From Termitomyces sp. T153 (Eukaryota; Basidiomycota; Agaricomycetes; Agaricales; Lyophyllaceae): a DNA stretch of 64,000 bases. The stretch covers positions 1,240,001-1,304,000 of the forward strand of contig JACKQL020000002.1 in assembly GCA_018296165.2 (NCBI GenBank), in the 5' to 3' direction. The notes beneath the pieces were generated by a model. It saw only the letters and a program-made list of their open reading frames with translations. It was not told where the DNA came from and made no database searches. A program made the translations under genes and the position numbers. Below are positions 43,401-56,512 of the stretch, piece by piece (the first letter of the stretch is position 1; each line of letters opens with the position of its first letter).

Positions 43401-44921
43401 ATCATCAAAAGCGAAATCTTCGCTCGTCGTTCTCAGTCTGCTCATCGTTGGCGAGCTTGGTCGTTTCATGTATGTTCAACTCTTTTCCCATTTCGAGAAA
43501 AATTATTTTAACAACCTGCTCAGTGATATGTCTGCACAAAAGGACATCTTTGCCAACGCCATCGATCTTTTCAGTTCCGAGCAGGAAGAGGTTCGCGTTG
43601 CGGCTGCTTTTGCTGCTGGTAAGGCTCACCATCGTTTTATATTTGTGACGGCTCTTGACTTTCTCCTCTAGGGAACATTGCCATCGGCAATCTCTCACAG
43701 TTCCTCCTTGCCATTGTACGACTGGCAGAAAGCGATCAGAAAAAGCGTCTTCTTGCTCTTCACGCTCTGAAAGAGGTATGTATGGTGTAATCACTTAAAT
43801 CAATCTCTAACCCGTGACCATTGGCTTAGGTCGTTACACATTGTTCACAAAGCCAACTGGAAGGTGTTGCGGAGATGCTTTGGGCTCCTCTCTTCCAGAA
43901 CTCTGAGACATCTGACGAGACCACGCGGAACGTGGCTGCGGCCTGCCTTGGCAAACTCGCAACAACGCACCCTTCAAGATACTTGCCGCAACTTCACGTT
44001 CGTAACAATTTGCTATTATTTTGACTCCCTTCGAGAGTGAATATCCGTACAGGTTCGTCTCCGTGAATCTAATGCTGCCACAAGGGCAACTGTTGTTTCC
44101 GCCATTCGGTACACATTTGCGGACAATTCTCAATCGTACGACGAACTTCTTGCACCTTTGCTTGTGGACTTCCTTTCCCTCATGCTCGACGAAGATCTCG
44201 TACGTCAGGTTTTTGTCCGCCTCCTTCCTACCTCTCTTACTCATAATATCTGGTAGACTGTACGCCGACTTGCCCTTTCATCTTTGAACTCAGCAGCTCG
44301 CACTAAGCCGCACCTCATTCGGGAGCACTTGAGCGCTCTTCTGCTCAGTCTCTACAAAGAGACCGTTGTCAAACCTGACCTCATTCGCACAGTACAGATG
44401 GGTCCTTGGTCATACAAAGTTGATGACGGGTTGGATGCCCGCAAAACTGCATATGAGACAATGTATACATTGGTGCGTCTGCGTCTGTGATTTAGAAGTC
44501 CTTATCCACTGGTTGTTGACTTCATCGCTGTTAGCTCGATACTTGCCTCGCCAAGCTGGATCTTTACGAATTCTTGAGCCATGTGATCCCGGGTCTATCG
44601 GACGATTCCGACGAGATTAAGGTTATTTCGCACATGATCCTCTTCCGCCTCGCACAGATTGCGCCTGCCGCCGTATCCCAACGTTTGGACGAGGCAACGC
44701 CCCCACTCGAGAAGACTATGAAGGGTGCGAATGTTACCAAGGACACTGTCAAGCAAGACTTGGAGCGTGCGGCCGAGCTGCAGAGGAGCGCGTTGCGTGC
44801 TGTGGCGGCGCTCAGCAAGGTTGGGCTGGGTGTCTCGTTACGCTTTGATACGTTTGTGGAGGACGTTAAGAAGAACTCTACATGGGGACCCGAATTCAGG
44901 GAATTGCTCTCCGCACACTAA
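40417..44921 (+). CDS. CAND1: CAND1/TIP120, cullin-associated HEAT-repeat protein
   Basis: It starts MTKGYLMNSLIEK, then MLSPDQDF and FMGLNDLMTEIKQDP, followed by LVEDKISEVKNQAVK and LGQLIKIIRQPQMETVVDRL, all diagnostic of TIP120. The protein is an array of HEAT repeats that binds unneddylated cullin-RBX1 and exchanges SCF substrate receptors, in cytoplasm and nucleus. A strongly acidic stretch (D/E run, about 41716-41789) sits mid-protein as in other TIP120s. The C-terminal TIP120 domain (44250-44921) ends FRELLSAH. I place about 16 introns of 45-60 nt. The first (40456-40514) is GC-AG, fixed by the IEK/MLSPDQ join. The frame is intact. Its role in F-box exchange is thematically close to the dead F-box gene 5 kb upstream, but nothing suggests linkage. 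Confidence 0.93.
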
Positions 44922-46435
44922 AATGTGATTTTTAGAACGATGTCATTCTAGTTACATGAAGGACTGTGATCGTCAGTCTGTAAACTATGGACTTTGTATA
45001 TTACTTTGAGATCTCACTGGGAAGAGATTAGAGGCAGTATATATACTACTGATAAGGCGCCGGGGTCAAACCGACAATAAATCCAAGATGGACTGGTTTG
45101 GATTTTGTACCGGTGGCTCCAGCTGACATTCCGCGAATTCTTTTGATATACCGAGACATATTACACCAGTATCACTGCTTTTGTAAGAGTAATGTAGATC
45201 ACAAGCCGTCTACTAGCTCTGCCCCTCACTATGCGGTATCTGCTGACATTGCTATTCGCTTATGCATGTTCCTCATAGGACAGGGAGAACTCTTCCAGTC
45301 TGGTATAAGTTATCTGATTCATTTGCAGCGACACTGCGGCCCGGTCCTTTGACTGTTGAGCCCGACTAAAATTTGATTCAACAGGTGCATTTTATCGCGG
45401 GATCTGGTACTCATCCAACTATTGACCGTTGGTGCTAACTCCTTTCTCTGCGGATCCAGCTAATCCGAGGAGTGTCTTATTCACTTGGGCACTAGAGTAT
45501 TCATCCATGTCTTGTATCTCAGGCAATTAGCGGTAACGGGAATAAAGTTATTTGCTCAATGGCTTCGAATGAGTCTTGAGCCTTCCTCATGCCTATAAAA
45601 TACCGGGTTGATTATTGCTTCAGCCATCCAAGTAACACCAAATGACTAGTGCATTTTCGATCAAATCGAGAGCTACTACTCACTGATGTGATTGGAGGCC
45701 ACCTTGGCATTCGTGCTCTATTTGGTCATGTCCTGACCTTTCTCTAGCTTGGTTTCCGTTCTGAACTTCTTTCAGATAGATTTGTCGCTGTCGTTTACTG
45801 ACTTCAAGTATCAAGCTTCAGGCTTCGCCACAATTTGGGGCTATCCGGCCTTCTGAATCCTAATGAGGAGCAGTAATGAACTTTGGATTTGAGCACTCCC
45901 TGACCCCTACCGAACTCAATTCATTATTTCCTCGGCCATCCAAGTCAGCACCATGGAGTTGTTTCCCTTTCTCTCCACCTTAGTACTTCTTCTTCCTCCC
46001 CTGAAGGCTTACGTCGATTTGAAGCACATATGATGTCATCCTTGACTCCGTGTGGTCTCCGGTAACTTTCACAAGGTAGATTAAATAACTGAGATTGGAT
46101 GTCCACAGACTAACAATATAGGAGTACGAGATAGAGATGGCTCATGTGATCAGTACGAGATGGCCTACTCGTTCAACTGTCTTTTCTTGAGGAGTTCAGA
46201 ACCTGGCTGCGAGTCATGTGTAACTATTCCATCTTCCCCAATACCACAATCCGAAATGGGATCCAAGATGTGCCTCCACAGTTGATAATTTAATTAGGTG
46301 GATAGACTTTTATTCTTACAAAAGAGCAGGCTAATTAGGTACAAATTCCTGCTCATACATCGATAAAAGCGCCGAGGGTAAATCTGATAATGCTTCAGGA
46401 CCCCAATCAACAAAAGTCCGCTTCAATATCCACCA
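44922..46435. other. Intergenic, no convincing gene
   Basis: It contains the CAND1 3' region and an 84-codon plus ORF (45098-45352, MDFVPVAPADIPRILLIYRD) without recognisable homology or a start context I trust. Phrases such as CTTTCTC-rich tracts recur, but I find no element ends. Confidence 0.4.
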
Positions 46436-47111
46436 ATGCTTTCCAGAGTTTTTCTTGTGCGTACGCTCGAAGCTCTCAGATTGTGAATGACCAATACATA
46501 CTAACGAATCGGTAGACCTTTTTAACCGCTCTCTTCGTTACGGGTGCCGTGTCTACCCCAGCCGTCATGCCATTCGTTACCCAGGCCAGTGTCGCTATCG
46601 TCCAAAACCCCGATGGAGATGGAGATTCTCGTATCTATTCCCAACCAAGTTCACTAGGAGCCATTGTGGAATACGCCAGTACTACTATCCCGTTCGCCAT
46701 CCGTGATAGACGCGTTCTCGTCCCTGCCAATGAGACACACCAGGCTACGCCAATTGTTGCCACCATTCTTGGTCCATCATTCAAGGAGGAAAGTCCCTTC
46801 TTTGTTTCATAATTAATTGGGCCTGATCGTGGAGAATAACGAAACAGATACATGTTTTCTTCCTGTCTCCAGACAGGGTACTCAGCGAGTATTATTATTC
46901 CCAAGGTGCCGGCTGGAAGGGTGGCTCTAGATGCGGAGAGTGCCTCACTTCCTTGGGGGTCAAGGTCGCAGATGTTAACGCATTGTCTGCCACGATTAAC
47001 TCGATCGACAACATTATCGAGGTCGTGTTTGTGGACGCCAGCAATAATAGGACTCTGAGTGAGGCGGTGCGGAGGAATGGAACCTGGGCTGTTTATTCGC
47101 TTCGTGGGTAG
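46436..47111 (+). CDS. Candidate small secreted protein
   Basis: The ATG at 46436 begins MLSRVFL, an intron follows (46457-46515, GT-AG), and the frame continues TFLTALFVTGAVSTPAVMPF. That is a classic signal peptide with its intron inside it. If translated straight on it stops at 46810 (105 aa). A second intron (46792-46872, weak donor GTCCCT, acceptor CTCCAG) joins in frame to RVLSEYYYSQGAGWKGGSRC, GECLTSLGVKVADVNALSAT and on to NGTWAVYSLRG (stop 47109-47111), giving about 185 aa with a C-x2-C pair. I recognise no family. The GxGW...CGxC spacing faintly recalls barwin-like secreted folds but is too weak to assign. Confidence 0.5.
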
Positions 47112-50100
47112 AAAACTCCATCTTTACCTTTGAAAGTCGAATCTGGTGCTTGGCATCCTTGATGTTCCTTTATGTTGTTTGCTAGTAGCTGAATGATATG
47201 CTTCCAACAAGCATGCCATACCTGAGAAGTTGAAACTGTGCCAGCTATTAACGACGGCAAATCTCAACAGGTACCATTTGAACGGTGTAACAAGTCAGCA
47301 TATATCCGATAAGCATAATTACTTGACTGAAGAACACCTGCTATAGACTATTCTTTCAGAGCTCCTGGTAAGAAAAACCAACATAGTCAACATGCGGGCT
47401 TGTCATGCCGCTTGAGAGTCTCTGTCTTTTTGTTGCGGGATCGGACCCGGCATTAGAACCTCGCATGAGGCATCTAGGGAGGAAAAACTTACGTTCGATA
47501 CAATTCCCTGCTCTTTGCTGCAGCCCTATCTCTTGCCTCTTGTAAAAGGTGGCACCAAAACCACCAAATTCGGATCATCTGTCAGGCGAGCTTCCAACCG
47601 TTGTCATTCGCTTCATTCGCTGAAGCGGGTTTGAAACATTTTTGAGGGATTATATGGGCGCACTTGAGGCTGAGCGCTGAGCACATACTGCAGACTGAAT
47701 TTGCAGAAAATGGAACAACTGTCAGAGCTTGCAGATCGAAATGAAGAATCCCAGTTGATGATGCTGTCACCAGACGTGAAGTATTGACTTGTATATGATG
47801 TACTGCGGGTATGTAGATTCAAAGCTTCCGAAGGTGCAGTTGGGCTTCAAAGTATAGCAGGTTCAATATAATCACAAACACTTGAGAGGAGATTGCTATC
47901 TTCTTCGGGCCGAATGATACCCGATGATCCGCTGATCGCCGAAATAGCCGGATAGGTTGCCCGTCCGCCAGCTTTTCGCGTTCAAGTTGCCCTTGCAACT
48001 CTTGAAAATCTGTATCTCACACCGCCCATAACTTTTGTCCGACGAGTGTCTCAATCAATCAACGCCACAATGCCCACCTTCTCGCCTAACACGTTGTGGA
48101 GAGGAATTCACAGGAAGCTTAGCAACGTTAGATACGAACGCTCATGGGGCTACCATATCTGCTGATTTATCCTCTGATTATTCAGTGGATCAGTGAACTA
48201 GACGACATGGCGAAATGGGTATACGTTGGGCTTTGATGCTACTATCAGGTGCATTTCGACAGTGACCCTGAACTTTTTTGTAGAATGTGGGTCTTTGAAG
48301 GGGTGTTTTGACCACTGATTTTGGTATCACATCATTTGACCGTCTTCACAACAGTATAGTCCGAGGTCCGATCCGAATTCGCAGTCTTTCCTGTCATCTC
48401 CTTGAATAGGAAACCTCTACCTTGGAAGAGCACCAATGCTACCCTTGCTCTCCTTTGTACAAAGATAGGCCTGAATACTTCTCCGTCTCACTAGTTGAGC
48501 CATTGTGTGGATAATGCTCGAGCTGTGTAGTTGATCTTTCTGGCGTTCATAGCGGGACCATTGTTCCTGGTTCTAATATCCTCTGATCCTTGCCAGGAGA
48601 AGTTCTGTGACTGGAGTTCAAGTGTGCCAGTGATTCTGTCCACACAGTGCAAACTCCGGAAGCCGTTTGTTCGGAGTACCTTGAGAAAGCATACCTTGCA
48701 TAGGTCGGACCGAGATAACAAGGGAAAAAAAAATCTGTGATCGTCAATCAAGTACAAGTGGCCGGTTACTCTGCCGCCTCCCCATCGATGACGTGGGTAT
48801 GACGTCTCTTCTGGTTAAAGGACAATGGCATTCTCTCCAGGCTCTGCGAAGGATCGGCCTGGCGTGTGACTAGATTCGTCACTTTTGTTGTTGACGCGGA
48901 CTAGACAATCATCATAAAAAGTACGGACAACCTTTTGAGGGGGTAGGATTCCGTTTTGTCTGATCCTTCGGCCCGATATATCATGTTTCTATATGCTGCC
49001 TTCATCCACAGAACTCACTCTGGATTAAGGTCACTGACATGCTACCTTCAAGTTGTTTCCCTTTCCAAATTTAGAACGCATCCGCAGGCGAGCTCGTCGT
49101 GTTCTTTGCAAGCGACGTGTACCCTGGACTCTCTTATGTGACCTTTTTGCTACAGCCCCCCGGTCCGAGTCATCTCCAGTGTCCTTTCGAATTCACCCAA
49201 ACAGGTGACTAGTGCGAGTTCTACGCGTTGTGATTTTCGATGGAGCTTTCTAACACGGATGTAGACGTCGTACCTCCCATCGTACATAAAAATAAGAATC
49301 TTAGAAGGATTTTCTCCGTATTCGGGCTCTCAGCATCACCTGCAGGTCGTGCGCGGTTTACGCCTATCGTCTATGCCTTGCCAGCAAGCAGCTGAACGTG
49401 GACTTTGGTGATTGCCGTTCTACCGTTTCCCCACGAATATCTTCTGTGTACCTATGCGCATACACGTCGCTGAATGTCCTGAAAATCCGGTTCTGATAGG
49501 AATAATTCGAAGAGCACCCGCCACATTCGATGACGGGTCATTTATGCTAATTGTATCTCAGGAACGGACCCTTTACTGAAGTTGACCGGGTTAGTAGAGG
49601 CCGAGTCACGGAGTACTGGTAGTGGACAAGCGGCCCAAGGTAACTGGGTTTGTCCGTTACATGTCAACTGCAAACGTTTGAGCTTATTCAGTTTGTGGTA
49701 CATACGAAGTCGACTTATTGGCCGAGGTTTACATATGTAGTAGTACTAGGATGAACTGTATCCCCGATGCATAAATATAGTCTGCGTCGGTATCTTGAGA
49801 GGACAACGAATTTGAGAAGGCGAGAAGACAGGTTACCTGGGCCTTGGCGTGTCTTGAGTCACCTTGAACGAAATGCATGAGCCTGCGTCCGATAAATTCC
49901 GTGAGGTCACAAATACAAGTACTTTTGTTGTATATGTTCGGACTGTGGCGATTTCGGGGATCACGCCTTCGAGGCGGCACAAACATGGCACGAGCACATT
50001 GCTTTGATTTGTCAATATGTGATGAAGGCCAGGAGCCTTTGTGTATTTACGCACCCCAGTCGAGATGACTGGCATCAGGTTCAAGGGGATATACAATATT

Positions 50101-50902
50101 ATGCGTAATGGATATATGTATGGGGATGTTGATCAATCTTCGTTAGAACCCAGAGGAGCGTTATTATTGCCATTCGATGCGTCGTTATTGATGATTTGTT
50201 GCCCAAACAACTCGGGACCCGTCACTTTTGTGGCGACAAACTCGAGGATTAGTGGAAGGGCAGATGACTCGTGGTTAGAAGGATACATAGTGATATCGGG
50301 ACCCTACGATGACAAAACCCGAAAACAAAATAGTTTCCTTCTATGTGCCATTGAGATGATGTGCCTTGACTGTTTCAAATCAGACGTTCTTCAAGATTGT
50401 AATGATATCGTAATTTTGGGACAGGGAATACTGGAGTGAGGACAAAATCTGTAGAAAGGACTTCTTTTTTCATTTTGTAAATAAGCTTCCGAGGGCTGAT
50501 GATGACGGAGGACAAAAGAAATGAGATTCACTACATGCCCAGATATCGATCGGGATGAATGAGGCTGCACGTGGAGCTGACCAATGGATCTGGAACTCCA
50601 GAGAAAAGGACGCCAACAATTTTTCTTTTTCTCTCCCACATTGTACTCCGTGCTTCGCGCCCAGCAGTCTCGGGACTGTCTCTGCCGTTGTGCTTGACGG
50701 TGCCAAGGCGTCCTCGTCTTCACACTTTCTCGTTCCGGCCGGTCTCACCCCCTCACCACCACCTGGACGCCGCACAATATGATTTCGTCCCTCTAGGCTT
50801 CACGTTTTCATCTGCCGCTGGCTGCTGTTGAATTTCTGAACTTTGAAACTTATACCATACCTACGTTGATCAAGACAACATCTACTTATCATTCATCCAT
50901 AT
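47112..50902. other. Long gene-poor stretch
   Basis: No protein family is recognisable on either strand. The longest frame is 132 codons at 50041-50439 (plus), with IYNIMRNGYMYGDVDQ and SWLEGYIVISGPYDDK. It could be a small hypothetical gene but has no supporting features. From 50440 to 50902 lies a pyrimidine-rich leader of the kinase gene (TTTTTCTTTTTCTCTCCC near 50620), typical of fungal promoters. I see no transposon ends. Confidence 0.4.
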
Positions 50903-52877
50903 ATGGCCAATTCATCTGAAGAGACGACGCCGACTGAAGGCGAGGGTGCCGATGGAACCGACAAACCTCCGCACAATGGATTGAACAAAGTCACCCATCT
51001 ATCGAACCATTTCAAAGCAGCGCTCAATATGAACCACAATATGACAACGCCGCCCACCTCACAATCAAAGGCCGATCGGCCTCCGAAACAATCAACAATC
51101 ACGTCCACCACTGTTCCTTTGCCTCCACCAGAATCAGGCACTTATGACAAGGAGCCTGGATACACACGCAGCTCACTCCAGAAGCTAGCCTTAAACAACA
51201 CAACTGTCTCGAACTATTCTACCGGCTCTTCCCCAACCGAAAGCGACATTGGTTGTTTGCCCATGAATAGCTTGCCCCCCACCCGTTCCAGCAGCCGCCC
51301 ATCAAGCCAACCGCCCAGCTGTGCACCAAGCCAGCCGCCGAGTCGCGCGCCAAGCATGTCGTCCGGCGTTTCCGGAAATAAGAACATCACTAATGGCTTG
51401 TCCAACAGCAAGAAGCCCACACCTCAAAGCTCGAACTCAAACTCCTCGACTGTAACCCCGTCGCGTCCTTCAAAGCCTACATCGGTATACTCGGACTCGG
51501 GGTCGCACAAATTCAACCTCAAGGACCTCCTCGCGTCAGGCCCGAAGATCAACCGACGGGGGTCTCAACGCTCCGTCGGGTCTTCGCACTCCGATGTGGG
51601 GAGCGACGGGGGCAAGGGGAGGGCAAGGAGTACGGCGGGCGACAGTGCGGTCAGTTTTTCGCAGAAGTATGGGGTCTGCCAGAAGGTTGCGGTCGGGAAG
51701 GGGGCGACGAGCGTGGTACGGCTTGCGCATAAGTGGGACAGGACGGAAGAGAAGCTTTATGCGGTCAAGGTGGGTCCTGGTTCATTTTTGGTCGGACTGA
51801 ACAAGTGAACTGATATGAGGTATGACATGAAGCAATTCCGGGCACGACGGAAGAATGAAACGGAGAAGGAATATGTGAAGAAGCTGACGGCTGAGTTTTG
51901 CATCTCTTCGACGTTGCATCATCCAAATATTGTAGAGACGGTTGATTTGATCCAGGATGAGAATCAGCATTGGTGTGAAGTGATGGAGTTTTGTCCTGGT
52001 GGTGATCTTTACGCGGCGATCAAAAAAGGGTGAGTGAGATTGAGGCGTTAATTGTGAACTGGGATGATACGTCTTTAACAGAGGTATGAGCCCGAGTGAG
52101 GTGGAATGCTGCTTCAAGCAAATCTTGCTTGGTGTCGAGTACCTGCATAGTCAGGGGGTTGCACATCGGGACATCAAGCCTGAAAACCTCTTTTTTGATA
52201 ACCAAAGCCATCTGAAGGTGTGTTTCTGACTCTGATTCGCTGTCGATGATGTTAATTTCAATTGAAGATCGGTGACTACGGTGCGTCAACAGTGTACCGC
52301 CTACCATGGGAAGCGACGGTCCACATGTCGACTGGTCTTTGTGGTAGCGAGCCGTACATCGCACCAGAGCAGTTTTTAGGCAAACGTTAGTATCTTCTTT
52401 GCCCCTCTGTTCTCATGGGATTCAGCTGACAGATGTGTCTTCTGCCTGTCTGTTGCCTCCCTCTCTTGACTTTACCTCGTTGACTCTGCCTCAACTCACG
52501 CAGCCTACGATGCTCGGCTCGTCGACATCTGGGCATGCGGAATCGTCTACTATTGTCTCCACTTCCAAGAACTCCCTTGGCGCGCCGCACAGCCGGCGAA
52601 CGATACCTTGTATTCATCGTACGCACAGGCGTGCGCGAACCCGTCGTCCACGGTGTCTGCATGCCCGCCTACGATAAATAATTTGAGCCCGAGGGCGTGT
52701 AGGCCGTTGATTAGGAGGATGTTGGAGCCTGAACCAAAGAAGAGGATGACGATTGAGGAGGTGATTGGCCATACATGGGTTCAGGGGATCGAGGTATGTC
52801 ATGAGGTGAAGGAGCCGAGGCATATACACGTCAGTGCGAAAACGACGCATACGATTCATTTGGGAAATGGGCAATAG
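50903..52877 (+). CDS. Ser/Thr protein kinase of the HAL/SAT4-like group
   Basis: The ATG at 50903 opens a low-complexity Ser/Pro-rich N-terminus of about 230 residues ([20 protein letters not shown]). The kinase domain has [15 protein letters not shown] (Gly loop), LYAVK (Lys) joined across an intron to [45 protein letters not shown] (catalytic loop), IGDYGAS (DYG in place of DFG), [15 protein letters not shown] (activation/APE) and [13 protein letters not shown]. QFRxRRKxExEKEYxKK is characteristic of fungal HAL4/HAL5-type kinases, which adjust plasma-membrane transporters in yeast. That role here is inference. Introns: 51770-51832, 52030-52081, 52218-52267 and 52386-52503. The frame is intact. 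Confidence 0.85.
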
Positions 52878-53769
52878 GTACGATTGTCTTCGTTGTGTGG
52901 TAGGACGTGAGACAATGAGGTTGAAATGACCGTCTTGACAGGTGGTTTATCGCTCTGAACTAAGATTTAAATCTGTACGACGTCGACATGGGGTCTTCCC
53001 ATTGCGTCGCGTTCTCCTATGCTTTTATCCGGGAACTTTCGGGTCTATGGCTGGTATTGTTCCCGCCCGCCCGCCTCTACGTTGTCATTGTGTTTTGCTT
53101 AGCTTACTATTGCCCTGGTCTCGATCCAGATTTTGTGATCTTTTCTACCTGCTCTTCTTCTTTCCATTATCACGTCTGTGGTCTCCTACTATTTTCACAT
53201 TTTTGTCTACTCTTGCCCGATTTGCCTTTTATACAGGGTAGAAGTAGTTCACACCCTCGTTTTTCTTATGCTTTTCTCGTCGGATTTTTTTCTCCAATGT
53301 CACTTTAAACTCTGATAATTTAGTTGTCTTGTCTCTTGTTTTGAGAGTTTGGTCTGTAATGAAAACCTCAATGGCATGGAGATTGGACAGCAGCGGGAGC
53401 CGCAGCTTATAATTCTCCCTGAGTCACAACAGAAAACTCGAAGGCTATAGCAGCGGTTATACATGACAAATCGTAGATCGGTTTATTTTCGGGGTGGAGG
53501 CAGCCACTGTTCCATATGATTCAAAGTTCTTGGCGGACGGAACATGATGCTGACTCTCGAATTTTGAAATAAGTCGCTGGTACGGGCGCCGATACATGCA
53601 TACTAGTGGGCCCAATTTGAGCGAGTGAGCATGGTCAGTATCCCAGAAATATTTTCTGGATGTTGCGTTGAGTACTTGAATTTCTGAATAATGTATAGCA
53701 ATGCTGCTAGAAATACAATTGGACTGTGTATCAACTACAAATCTCCGGCATTGAGCTCGATGACAATAA
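52878..53769. other. Convergent intergenic region
   Basis: It holds the 3' flanks of the kinase (plus) and of the small minus-strand gene. Short ORFs at 52942-53308 are pyrimidine-rich and look non-coding. Confidence 0.5.
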
Positions 53770-54264
53770 TCAGTCATTTAGCCAGCCAGCTTCTTTGAGT
53801 AATCTGTGGGTATGAAGGGTATCGGGTTTGATCTCTCCATTTAGAGGGGCAAAGTATTTGCGAATTTTTCCGTCGAAGACAACGGGATAATAGAGGCCCT
53901 CTTTTGACTATCGTGGCAGGCGTGAGATAAGATTATCATAGTATGATGGGAACGATTTACCTGTCTTGTTGCGCCTTTCCTTGTTGTTTGACCGGTGACA
54001 CGGCCTTGGCGCCAGTTACCACCTGTCGTTTTGACCCAGACATTTTCGCCTGGCTAAAGGTATCCGATGTTTAGGTATTATATAACAACAAACTTTCAAT
54101 AGACAACCAACCTGAAATGAATATGACCACGCTTCATCGAGCTCAAGGGGCAGTGGCTCGGATAGCGTAGAGTCGCTATCATCGCTCCATGATGCGGCTT
54201 CCTCGGGGGTGACAGCTCGAAGTGGGCGGGGCCCACGGGCAAGGGCTCTTTTTTGGGACGGCAT
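53770..54264 (-). CDS. Conserved small protein of unknown function, 3 exons
   Basis: It starts at the ATG of 54264 with MPSQKRALARGPRPLRAVTP, then an acidic Ser/Asp segment. Introns 54054-54111 (58 nt) and 53908-53960 (53 nt), both GT-AG, join the frame to PGENVWVKTTGGNWRQGRV, TGQTTRKGATRQ, YYPVVFDGKIRKYFAPLNGE and IKPDTLHTHRLLKEAGWLND before the stop. About 127 aa. The VWVKTTGGNWRQGRV core looks like a small beta-barrel (Tudor/SH3-like) but I cannot name the fold. From memory, similar small proteins are widespread in mushroom genomes. It is divergent from VPS4 with about 640 bp between starts. Confidence 0.75.
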
Positions 54265-54903
54265 GGTAGGTACTCCAAGTGGAATATGTATGTAGCGTAG
54301 AGAATAAGTAGTGCTGCAGTATTCAAATGGAGGTGCTGTGCTAGAGCAGGATCTTATGGGGGGAGATGTGATGTGGTCTCTGGAGGCGATGGAGTTGCCC
54401 TTTTATGCAATAACAGCAGTGTTGGACACACGGTTTGGGCATGGACCTTTGTTCTATCATGATCAGAGTGAATGGATGATCAAAACTGGCCAAAACAAGA
54501 ACAAGATATGGCCACGTTACGGCCTGATATGCTTTCGAACAATTATGACTGTCGATTACCGTTGTAGTCAGCAACGTTTTGTTGTCTTTGGAATGCTCGA
54601 ACAATTATTGACCTTGTTCAGGTGGCCAGAACAGTGGGCGTGGGTCTACACGTGTCACGCTGAGCTTCATGAAGACCCAGGAGTTTTGATGAGCCAGAAC
54701 AAGACTAAACCGTATGCTTAGAAGATGGTAAGTGATGTTGCTGAGATCGCATCATACTTACGTCCAACGCCCTGGTTCGTTGACAAGATAATCTCGATCA
54801 TTGCTGAGCGGCGACTTTAGATGGAAATATGACCAAATCGACGCGCACGTGAGGATGTTACTGTAAGTTATTTCGTTTCTTTCTCCAAGAATCTAGTCAT
54901 ACG
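54265..54903. promoter_or_regulatory. Divergent promoter region (small gene and VPS4)
   Basis: A 639-bp spacer holding both promoters. A 136-codon plus frame across it (54311-54721) begins with a non-ATG codon and lacks any motif, so I do not call it a gene. Confidence 0.5.
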
Positions 54904-56512
54904 ATGGCCAACAACCTAGACGTATGTCTCCGGTCTCCACAATGTCTATGATGCTGCTTATGCTGCTTACAGAGGGCCATAGAAATGGTCCAACGTGCTG
55001 TTGATGAAGATTCGAAGCAGAACTACGCTGAGGCTCTCAAACTATACCAGAATTCCCTCGACTACTTCATGCTAGCACTCAAATGTCAGTCATATACGGA
55101 ATGTATCCATCCTTATACTTATTTTGTGATGTCAAGATGAGAAAAACGAGAGGTCAAAGGCATTGATACGGGACAAGATTCTTGAGTACCTCAATCGAGC
55201 AGAGACGCTTAAGGGACATATTGCGAGCCCCAAGAATGCGAAGGACGCAGTTGGAATAGGTGCAAATGGAAAGAGGTACGTCTATCTCTCTCTGACCGCT
55301 AATTGTGCTCTTTGTTCATGCTGCGGATCAGGAAGAACGATGAGGATGACAGTCAGGACGTGGAGACCAAAAAGTTGCGAGCTAATCTAGCCGGTGCTAT
55401 CGTGCAAGAAACGCCCAATGTAAAGTGGGAAGATGTTGCCGGGCTGGAGGGTGCCAAAGCGTCTTTGAAGGAGGCTGTGATCCTTCCGATCAAGTTTCCG
55501 CATTTATTTACCGGGAAACGGACACCATGGCGCGGTATTCTTCTCTATGGGCCACCAGGAACCGGAAAGTCTTACCTCGCGAAGGCCGTTGCTACCGAGG
55601 CGAAGAGCACCTTCTTTAGTGTAAGTTCTTCAGATCTTGTAAGCAAATGGCAAGGAGACTCCGAGAGGTATGTTCCTCATCCATCTACCCAGCCTACTTT
55701 TTTGAAATATGATTCATAGGTTGGTGAAGCAACTTTTTGAGCTTGCACGAGAATCAAAGCCCTCAATCATATTCATTGATGAAATTGATTCCCTTGCCGG
55801 TACTCGTAATGAGAGCGAGTCAGAGGGATCAAGGCGGATAAAAACAGAGTTTCTAGTGCAGATGAATGGTGTAGGGCACGACGATACCGGTGTGTTGGTT
55901 TTGGGGGCAACCAATATACCATGGCAGCTTGACAATGCGATCAAGCGACGGTAGGTCTGGCCTCGAATTCATCAATTCTTGAGTACTGATAGTCGCCAGG
56001 TTTGAGAAACGCATATATATACCTCTCCCTGGCCCTGATGCGCGAAGGCATATGTTCCAACTGCACGTTGGGCAAACCCCAAACGAACTCACACCCAAAG
56101 ATTTCCGTTTACTTGCGGAGAGGACAGACGGATATTCGGGATCTGATATCTCCACCGCTGTGCGCGATGCGCTCATGCAGCCTGTTCGTAAAGTCATCAA
56201 TGCCACACACTTCAAGCGTGTTCCTGATCCAGCAAATCCTGAAGGCGAAGCTACGAAATTGACACCATGTTCGCCTGGGGATTCTGCAGCAGAGGAGATT
56301 GATTGGACAGCGATTGAGTCTGATGAGCTTCTAGAGCCACCTCTTCGATTAGCAGATTTCTTGAAATCTTTGGAAAATACACGGCCGACGGTGACGGCTG
56401 CCGATATTAAACGACATGACGACTGGACAAAGGAATCAGGTGTGTTTATGTCCTTCCCTTCTTTTCTGATTTGAACTGTGCTCATTGATGTGAAGGAAAT
56501 GACGGAGCATGA
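54904..56512 (+). CDS. VPS4: VPS4, ESCRT-III-disassembling AAA ATPase
   Basis: The ATG at 54904 gives MANNLD, then [20 protein letters not shown] and [15 protein letters not shown], the N-terminal MIT domain that binds ESCRT-III tails. The AAA domain has [20 protein letters not shown], Walker [10 protein letters not shown] (about 55549), [19 protein letters not shown] (pore loop), Walker [31 protein letters not shown] (with the arginine-rich second region), [20 protein letters not shown] and the beta/C-terminal part [20 protein letters not shown]. It ends NDGA at 56512. Six GT-AG introns, the first after only six codons. It drives late ESCRT steps in endosomal sorting. The frame is complete. 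Confidence 0.95.

Noticed and set aside
46873..47111. Cerato-platanin or barwin domain in the secreted-protein candidate
   Set aside because: Only a GW and a CGxC pair agree; spacing and the rest do not. No family assigned.
54311..54721. A 136-codon frame between the small gene and VPS4
   Set aside because: It begins with a non-ATG codon, has no motif and occupies a divergent promoter.
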